Below are positions 58,914 through 64,000 of a stretch of 64,000 nt of DNA, one piece after another (within the stretch, counting starts at the first letter, position 1; the number at the start of each line of letters is the position of its first letter). The notes beneath the pieces were generated by a model. That model ran no database searches and had not been told where the DNA came from. It saw only the letters and a list, made by a program, of their open reading frames with translations. This DNA is from Avibacterium avium (GTDB taxonomy: Bacteria > Pseudomonadota > Gammaproteobacteria > Enterobacterales > Pasteurellaceae), in contig NZ_UGSP01000001.1 in the NCBI RefSeq assembly GCF_900454535.1, positions 989,501-1,053,500 of the forward strand, written 5' to 3'. Both the position numbers and the translations under genes were made by a program.

Positions 58914-58922
58914 GGATATTTT

Positions 58923-61900
58923 ATGTCAGAACCCCGTTTCGTGCATTTGCGTGTGCATAGCGATTTTTCAATGATTAACGGTATCGCCAAAGTGAAACCG
59001 CTAGTCAAAGCCTGTGTGCAAAACGAAATGGTGGCAATGGCATTGACGGATTTCACCAATTTCTGCGGTTTGGTGCGATTTTATGGCGAAGCCCTTGGCT
59101 CAGGGGTGAAGCCCATTGTTGGGGCTGATGTGCTGGTGAAAAGTGATTTGCTCGGTGATGAACATTTTGAACTCACCTTGCTCGCGAAAAATAACACAGG
59201 CTATCACAACATCACCTTATTATTATCCAAGGCGTATGAACGGGGTTACACGGATTTACCCTATATTGATCAGCAGTGGCTGGTGGAACACCGCGAAGGC
59301 TTGATTATTCTTTCTGGCGGACGCAATGGGGATGTGGGGAAAAAATTACTGAAAAATAATCCTGCGGATGTCGAAAGTGCGGTGCGTTTTTATCAAGAAT
59401 TTTTCCCCGATCATTTTTATTTGAGCCTTTGTCGCACAGGCCGCCCTGAAGAAGAACGCTATATTCAAGCTGCCTTAAAATTGGCAGAAAAACATCATAT
59501 TCCCCTTGTGGCAACCAATGATGTGTGCTTTTTGTCTTCCGAAGATTTTGAGGCGCACGAGATTCGCGTTGCGATTCACGACAGCTACACGTTAGATGAT
59601 CCAAAACGTCCGAAATTATATAGCGATCAGCAATATTTCCGTACTGAACAGGAAATGTGCGAATTATTTGCCGATATTCCCACCGCACTGGCGAATACCG
59701 TGCAAATTGCCAAACGTTGTAATGTAACGATTCGTTTGGGTGAGTATTTCTTACCAAAATTTCCCACAGGGGATCTCAGCACGGAAGATTATTTGGTGCA
59801 AAAATCCCGTGAGGGCTTGGAAGAGCGCTTAGCCTTTTTATTCCCTGATGAAAAAGAGCGGGCAGAAAAACGCAAGGAATACGATGAGCGCTTGCAAGTC
59901 GAGCTAGATGTGATTAACCAAATGGGGTTCCCTGGTTACTTCTTAATCGTAATGGAGTTTATCCAGTGGTCGAAAGATAATGATATTCCTGTTGGGCCGG
60001 GGCGTGGTTCTGGGGCGGGATCGCTGGTGGCTTATGCGTTGAAGATCACCGATCTCGATCCCCTTGAGTTTGATTTACTTTTCGAGCGTTTCTTAAATCC
60101 AGAACGGGTATCAATGCCCGATTTTGACGTGGATTTCTGTATGGACGGGCGAGATCGCGTGATTGAACACGTTGCGGAAACCTACGGACGTGGCGCGGTG
60201 TCGCAGATTATCACCTTTGGTACGATGGCGGCTAAGGCGGTAATTCGAGATGTGGGGCGCGTGCTTGGACATCCTTATAGCTTTGTGGATCGCATTTCTA
60301 AACTTGTGCCACCTGACCCTGGTATGACCTTAGCGAAAGCCTTTGAGGCTGAACCTCGTTTACCTGAAATTTATGAAAGTGATGAAGAAGTCAAAGCCTT
60401 AATTGATATGGCGCGCAAGCTCGAAGGGGTAACCCGTAACGCAGGGAAACACGCTGGGGGCGTGGTGATTTCCCCGGGGCTGATTACCGATTTCTCACCG
60501 CTCTATTGTGATAGTGAGGGCAAACACCCTGTTACCCATTTTGATAAAAATGATGTGGAATATGCAGGGCTAGTGAAGTTTGACTTCTTGGGACTGCGCA
60601 CCTTAACTATCATCAAATGGGCATTGGATATGATTAACACGCGCCTTGCTAAAGAGGGCAAGCCGTTAGTGGATATTAATCGCATACCCCTTGATGATCC
60701 GCAATCTTTCCAAGTGTTACTCAATGCCGAAACAACCGCAGTGTTCCAGCTAGAGTCGCGCGGAATGAAAGATTTGATTAAACGCCTAAAACCGGACTGT
60801 TTTGAGGATATTATCGCGTTGGTGGCGTTATTCCGCCCGGGGCCATTGCAATCGGGAATGGTGGATAACTTTATTCGCCGTAAACACGGAGAAGAAGAAA
60901 TTTCCTACCCTGATGCGGAATATCAGCACATTTTGCTGAAACCGATTTTAGAGCCTACCTACGGCATTATTTTGTATCAAGAGCAGGTAATGCAAATTGC
61001 TCAGGTGCTAGCAGGTTATACGCTCGGTGGCGCGGATTTATTACGCCGTGCGATGGGGAAAAAGAAACCAGAAGAAATGGCGAAACAGCGCTCGGTGTTT
61101 GAAGAAGGGGCGATTAAAAACGGCATTGATGGCACCCTTGCAATGAAAATTTTCGATTTGGTGGAAAAATTTGCAGGCTACGGCTTTAATAAATCTCACT
61201 CCGCCGCTTATGCCTTGGTTTCTTACCAAACGCTCTGGCTCAAAGCCCATTATCCTGCGGAATTTATGGCAGCGGTAATGACTTCTGAAATGGATAACAC
61301 AGAAAAAATCGTTGGGCTATACGATGAATGTTTGCGTATGGGCTTAACGGTTACGCCGCCAGATATTAATACTGGGAAACACCATTTCAGCGTGAATGAT
61401 AATGGCGAGATTGTGTATGGCATTGGTGCAATTAAAGGGGTGGGTGAAGGCCCGATTGAAGCCTTGATTTCTGCGCGTGAGCAAGGAGGCATTTTTAAAG
61501 ATTTATTCGATCTTTGCGCCAGAGTAGATTTAAAGAAAATTAACCGCCGCACTTTTGAAAGCCTGATAATGTCAGGTGCATTCGATAAATTAGGCCCACA
61601 CCGTGCCGCGCTGGCAAAAAATTTAGAAGATGCCCTCAAAGCCTCCGATCAATATGCCAAAAATGAAGCTATCGGGCAGGCGGATATGTTCGGCGTGCTA
61701 ACCGAAACTCCCGAAGAAGTAGAACAGGCTTATGCCAACACGCCTCGTTGGAGCGAAAAGCAAATTTTAGACGGCGAACGGGAAACCCTTGGGCTTTATT
61801 TAAGCAGCCACCCAATTAGCCCTTATTTAAAAGAGATCGCCCATTACAGCTCAACAAGATTAAAAGATCTTGTGCCAAATTATCGTGGACAAATTAGCAC

Positions 61901-62399
61901 AACTTGCGGTTTAGTGGTGAGTTCGCGTGTGGCGATCACGAAAAAAGGCAACCGCTTAGGCATTGCCACCTTAGATGACCGCTCGGGGCGTTTAGATCTC
62001 ACGTTATTTGGTGAAAGCCTCGATCGTTTTGGTGAAAAATTGCAGAAAGACACCATTGTGATCGTTTCTGGGCAGGTGAGTTTTGATGATTTTTCGCAAG
62101 GCTTAAAAATGTCTGTGCGAGAATTAATGACCCTTGATGAAGCACGCAGTCGCTACGCCAAAAGTCTGGCAATTTGCTTAACGCAAGAACAGCTTTCACC
62201 ACATTTTATTAAGCAATTTAAAGATACTCTTAGCCCATATAGTGGCGGTGCGTTACCCATTAATATTTATTACCAAAGTCCACAAGGACGCGCGTTAGTG
62301 AAACTCGGCGTGCAGTGGTCAGTGAATCCAAGTGATGAATTGATTAATACGCTAGTGGAAATGCTCGGCGAAAGTGCGGTGGAAATTGAGTTTAAATAA
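58923..62399 (+). CDS. dnaE: DNA polymerase III alpha subunit
   Basis: Replicative polymerase, 1158 residues (E. coli 1160). The N-terminal PHP domain opens with [16 protein letters not shown]; the polymerase palm has [23 protein letters not shown] and the catalytic aspartates in [16 protein letters not shown]; then a helix-hairpin-helix and an OB domain ([29 protein letters not shown]). AAGGA precedes the ATG. It stands alone and shares a terminator with sdaA. Confidence 0.98.
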   Translation: MSEPRFVHLRVHSDFSMINGIAKVKPLVKACVQNEMVAMALTDFTNFCGLVRFYGEALGSGVKPIVGADVLVKSDLLGDEHFELTLLAKNNTGYHNITLLLSKAYERGYTDLPYIDQQWLVEHREGLIILSGGRNGDVGKKLLKNNPADVESAVRFYQEFFPDHFYLSLCRTGRPEEERYIQAALKLAEKHHIPLVATNDVCFLSSEDFEAHEIRVAIHDSYTLDDPKRPKLYSDQQYFRTEQEMCELFADIPTALANTVQIAKRCNVTIRLGEYFLPKFPTGDLSTEDYLVQKSREGLEERLAFLFPDEKERAEKRKEYDERLQVELDVINQMGFPGYFLIVMEFIQWSKDNDIPVGPGRGSGAGSLVAYALKITDLDPLEFDLLFERFLNPERVSMPDFDVDFCMDGRDRVIEHVAETYGRGAVSQIITFGTMAAKAVIRDVGRVLGHPYSFVDRISKLVPPDPGMTLAKAFEAEPRLPEIYESDEEVKALIDMARKLEGVTRNAGKHAGGVVISPGLITDFSPLYCDSEGKHPVTHFDKNDVEYAGLVKFDFLGLRTLTIIKWALDMINTRLAKEGKPLVDINRIPLDDPQSFQVLLNAETTAVFQLESRGMKDLIKRLKPDCFEDIIALVALFRPGPLQSGMVDNFIRRKHGEEEISYPDAEYQHILLKPILEPTYGIILYQEQVMQIAQVLAGYTLGGADLLRRAMGKKKPEEMAKQRSVFEEGAIKNGIDGTLAMKIFDLVEKFAGYGFNKSHSAAYALVSYQTLWLKAHYPAEFMAAVMTSEMDNTEKIVGLYDECLRMGLTVTPPDINTGKHHFSVNDNGEIVYGIGAIKGVGEGPIEALISAREQGGIFKDLFDLCARVDLKKINRRTFESLIMSGAFDKLGPHRAALAKNLEDALKASDQYAKNEAIGQADMFGVLTETPEEVEQAYANTPRWSEKQILDGERETLGLYLSSHPISPYLKEIAHYSSTRLKDLVPNYRGQISTTCGLVVSSRVAITKKGNRLGIATLDDRSGRLDLTLFGESLDRFGEKLQKDTIVIVSGQVSFDDFSQGLKMSVRELMTLDEARSRYAKSLAICLTQEQLSPHFIKQFKDTLSPYSGGALPINIYYQSPQGRALVKLGVQWSVNPSDELINTLVEMLGESAVEIEFK

Positions 62400-62409
62400 T
62401 TGAAATATA

Positions 62410-62440
62410 AAATAAGGCGGAACAAACCGCCTTATTTTTT
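62410..62440. terminator. bidirectional terminator between dnaE and sdaA
   Basis: AAATAAGGCGG-AACAAA-CCGCCTTATTT with a T run, in the gap between the two convergent genes. Confidence 0.9.
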
Positions 62441-62451
62441 CGCTGCAAATT

Positions 62452-63816
62452 TTAGGTACAAACCACTTTGATTGCCAAACCGCCTTGCGAGGTTTCGCGG
62501 TATTTGGCGTTCATATCTTTGCCCGTTTCGTACATTGTTTCGATAACTTTATCTAAGCTCACGCGTGGGTTAGAGGTACGTTGCAATGCCATTCGGCTAG
62601 CGTTAATCGCTTTGACGGAAGCAATGGCGTTGCGCTCAATGCAAGGTACTTGCACTTGACCGCCCACAGGATCGCAAGTCAGCCCTAGATTATGTTCCAT
62701 CGCAATTTCAGCGGCCATACAAACTTGCTCGGGGCTACCGCCCAAAATTTCTGTTAAGCCAGCCGCTGCCATTGAGCAAGCCACCCCCACTTCGCCTTGG
62801 CAGCCCACTTCTGCCCCTGAAATGGACGCATTCATTTTGTAAAGTGAGCCGATCATTCCACAGGCAAGTAAATAGCGTTCTACAATTTCATCGGTAATTG
62901 GCGAAATGAATTTTTCATAATAAGACAGCACCGCAGGCACAATACCGCAAGCGCCGTTTGTTGGTGCGGTAACTACACGCCCGCCTGCTGCATTTTCTTC
63001 ATTGACCGCAAGCGCATACATATTGACCCAATCGATCACTTTCATCGGGTCGTTGGAAAGCCCATTATTGGCTTGCAGTAAACGGTGTAAGGTTGCTGCA
63101 CGGCGAACCACTTTGAGCGGGCCGGGTAGTAACCCTTCCGTAGCCAAGCCGTGTTCTATACATTCTTTCATCGTTTGCCAAATGCGTTTTAGGTGCGTTT
63201 GTGTGGCTTCTTTTCCGTGTAAGGCAATTTCATTTTGTAACATCACACTAGATAGTGCTAAGCCATTTTCTTTGCAATGATACAAAATATCTGCCGCACT
63301 TTGATAAGGGAAAGGCACATTGATGTCGGACTCTTCCTGCTGATTGAAATGCGCTTCATCAACAATAAATCCGCCGCCAATAGAATAATAGGTTTGCTGA
63401 TAAAGCAAGTTGTCATTTTCATAGGCGGACAGCGTCATGCCGTTTTCGTGTAAAGGCAGAAAGGTTTGATGAAAGATCATATCGCTTTCATAATCAAATT
63501 TCGCCACTCGCTGCCCTTGCGCTAATGGCAAAAGTGCGGTGCTTTTTACATCAGAAATAAATTTAGGAATTAAATCAATATCCACATCGTGCGGTAAATA
63601 GCCCGCTAAACCCATAATAATAGCAATATCGGTATTATGCCCACGCCCTGTCATTGAAAGTGAGCCATAAACATCAACCTTAACTTGGGTTACCTTGGCG
63701 AGTAAATTTTTCGCCACTAAATCATCGACAAATTGCTTACCCGCTTTCATTGGCCCAACGGTATGAGAGCTAGAAGGCCCAATGCCGATTTTAAACATAT
63801 CAAAAACACTAATCAT
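62452..63816 (-). CDS. sdaA: L-serine deaminase (iron-sulfur type)
   Basis: Converts serine to pyruvate and ammonia with a [4Fe-4S] cluster. 454 residues: an N-terminal beta domain with SVFDMFKIGIGPSSSHTVGPMKAG and a C-terminal alpha domain with the cysteines in CGIVPAVLSYYEK, CGMIGSLYKMNASISGAEVGCQGEVG and TCDPVGGQVQVPC. It lies 75 bases after sdaC, giving a serine uptake-and-use unit. Confidence 0.96.
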   Translation of the reverse strand: MISVFDMFKIGIGPSSSHTVGPMKAGKQFVDDLVAKNLLAKVTQVKVDVYGSLSMTGRGHNTDIAIIMGLAGYLPHDVDIDLIPKFISDVKSTALLPLAQGQRVAKFDYESDMIFHQTFLPLHENGMTLSAYENDNLLYQQTYYSIGGGFIVDEAHFNQQEESDINVPFPYQSAADILYHCKENGLALSSVMLQNEIALHGKEATQTHLKRIWQTMKECIEHGLATEGLLPGPLKVVRRAATLHRLLQANNGLSNDPMKVIDWVNMYALAVNEENAAGGRVVTAPTNGACGIVPAVLSYYEKFISPITDEIVERYLLACGMIGSLYKMNASISGAEVGCQGEVGVACSMAAAGLTEILGGSPEQVCMAAEIAMEHNLGLTCDPVGGQVQVPCIERNAIASVKAINASRMALQRTSNPRVSLDKVIETMYETGKDMNAKYRETSQGGLAIKVVCT

Positions 63817-63891
63817 CGTTTTCTCGAAGTCTGGCAGGGCATTTCGCCCTGCTTAAGGTTATTATTATAAAAGGTGCGTATTCTATCTTAA

Positions 63892-64000
63892 TTAATAAAA
63901 TAATCCATACACCACTGCTGAGATTGCAATCATTCCCATCACGGTCACGAAAACATTGCTAGCATAGCCTTGATAACGCGCCATCGCAGGTACTTTACGA
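63892..64000 (-). CDS. sdaC: serine transporter SdaC, C-terminal end (partial)
   Basis: The last 35 codons of a minus-strand gene that continues past the window. They read [16 protein letters not shown] and a final hydrophobic helix [20 protein letters not shown]. The final helix of HAAAP-family serine transporters looks like this, and sdaC-sdaA is a usual pair. Identity rests on this tail and on context. Confidence 0.75.
   Translation of the reverse strand, partial: RKVPAMARYQGYASNVFVTVMGMIAISAVVYGLFY

Overview
The window is a piece of a Pasteurellaceae chromosome (the Haemophilus / Aggregatibacter / Avibacterium / Pasteurella group; I cannot fix the genus). The 9-bp Hin-type DNA uptake signal AAGTGCGGT, or its complement ACCGCACTT, recurs through genes and intergenic hairpins roughly every kilobase, and the gene content is that of a compact gamma-proteobacterium. 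Most of the window is core genome: central metabolism, translation, replication and recombination.

Layout. 1-330: the end of an rRNA operon (23S tail, 5S, terminator). 0.5-6.8 kb: small membrane protein, cueR, bcr-rsuA, CRP-controlled maeB, cmoB. 7-10.8 kb: rng, a mazE/mazF-type toxin-antitoxin pair, tldD. 10.8-16.6 kb: an A+T-rich accessory island. 16.7-22.5 kb: argD behind tandem ARG boxes, then the mannose operon manX-manY-manZ-yobD-manA under a class II CRP promoter. 22.8-26 kb: type IV pilus/competence genes pilC-pilD with coaE, yacG and a GNAT protein. 26.1-30.8 kb: a tandem glycine riboswitch in front of an AGCS glycine/alanine transporter, then slyB, yecM, argS. 30.9-36 kb: menaquinone genes menF-menD-menH, then alaA. 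36-42.1 kb: ruvB, ruvA, ruvC, yebC, nudB and aspS read as a block. 42.3-48.5 kb: an orphan antitoxin, cmoA, a nonsense-interrupted secreted-protein gene, a LysR/hchA divergent pair, an SDR, a quinone oxidoreductase, and several non-coding repeat elements. 48.5-64 kb: pheA, rpsO, glycerate kinase, ispD-ftsB, eno, ypfJ, lysC, proA, yicG, dnaE and sdaC-sdaA.

The most interesting region is 11.4-16.6 kb. A WYL-domain regulator is followed, all on one strand, by two diverged paralogous small proteins, a TerB-like protein, a glycine-zipper membrane protein, a 552-residue membrane protein with an HNH-like skeleton (DH...NL...N..K), and a YkgJ-type cysteine-cluster protein whose start overlaps the preceding stop. 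The cassette has no intact uptake signal, unlike its surroundings. WYL regulators often control anti-phage or stress loci, so this is my candidate for an undescribed system. The assignment is inference: no gene in the cassette except the regulator and the YkgJ protein belongs to a family I recognise with confidence.

The sequence also shows regulation by global and specific factors (CRP at maeB and manX, a CRP-S/Sxy competence site at pilC, ArgR at argD, a glycine riboswitch), and several repeats: a 269-bp element with 32-bp terminal inverted repeats, a pair of ~225-bp structured repeats with compensatory base changes, and a C-rich palindrome.
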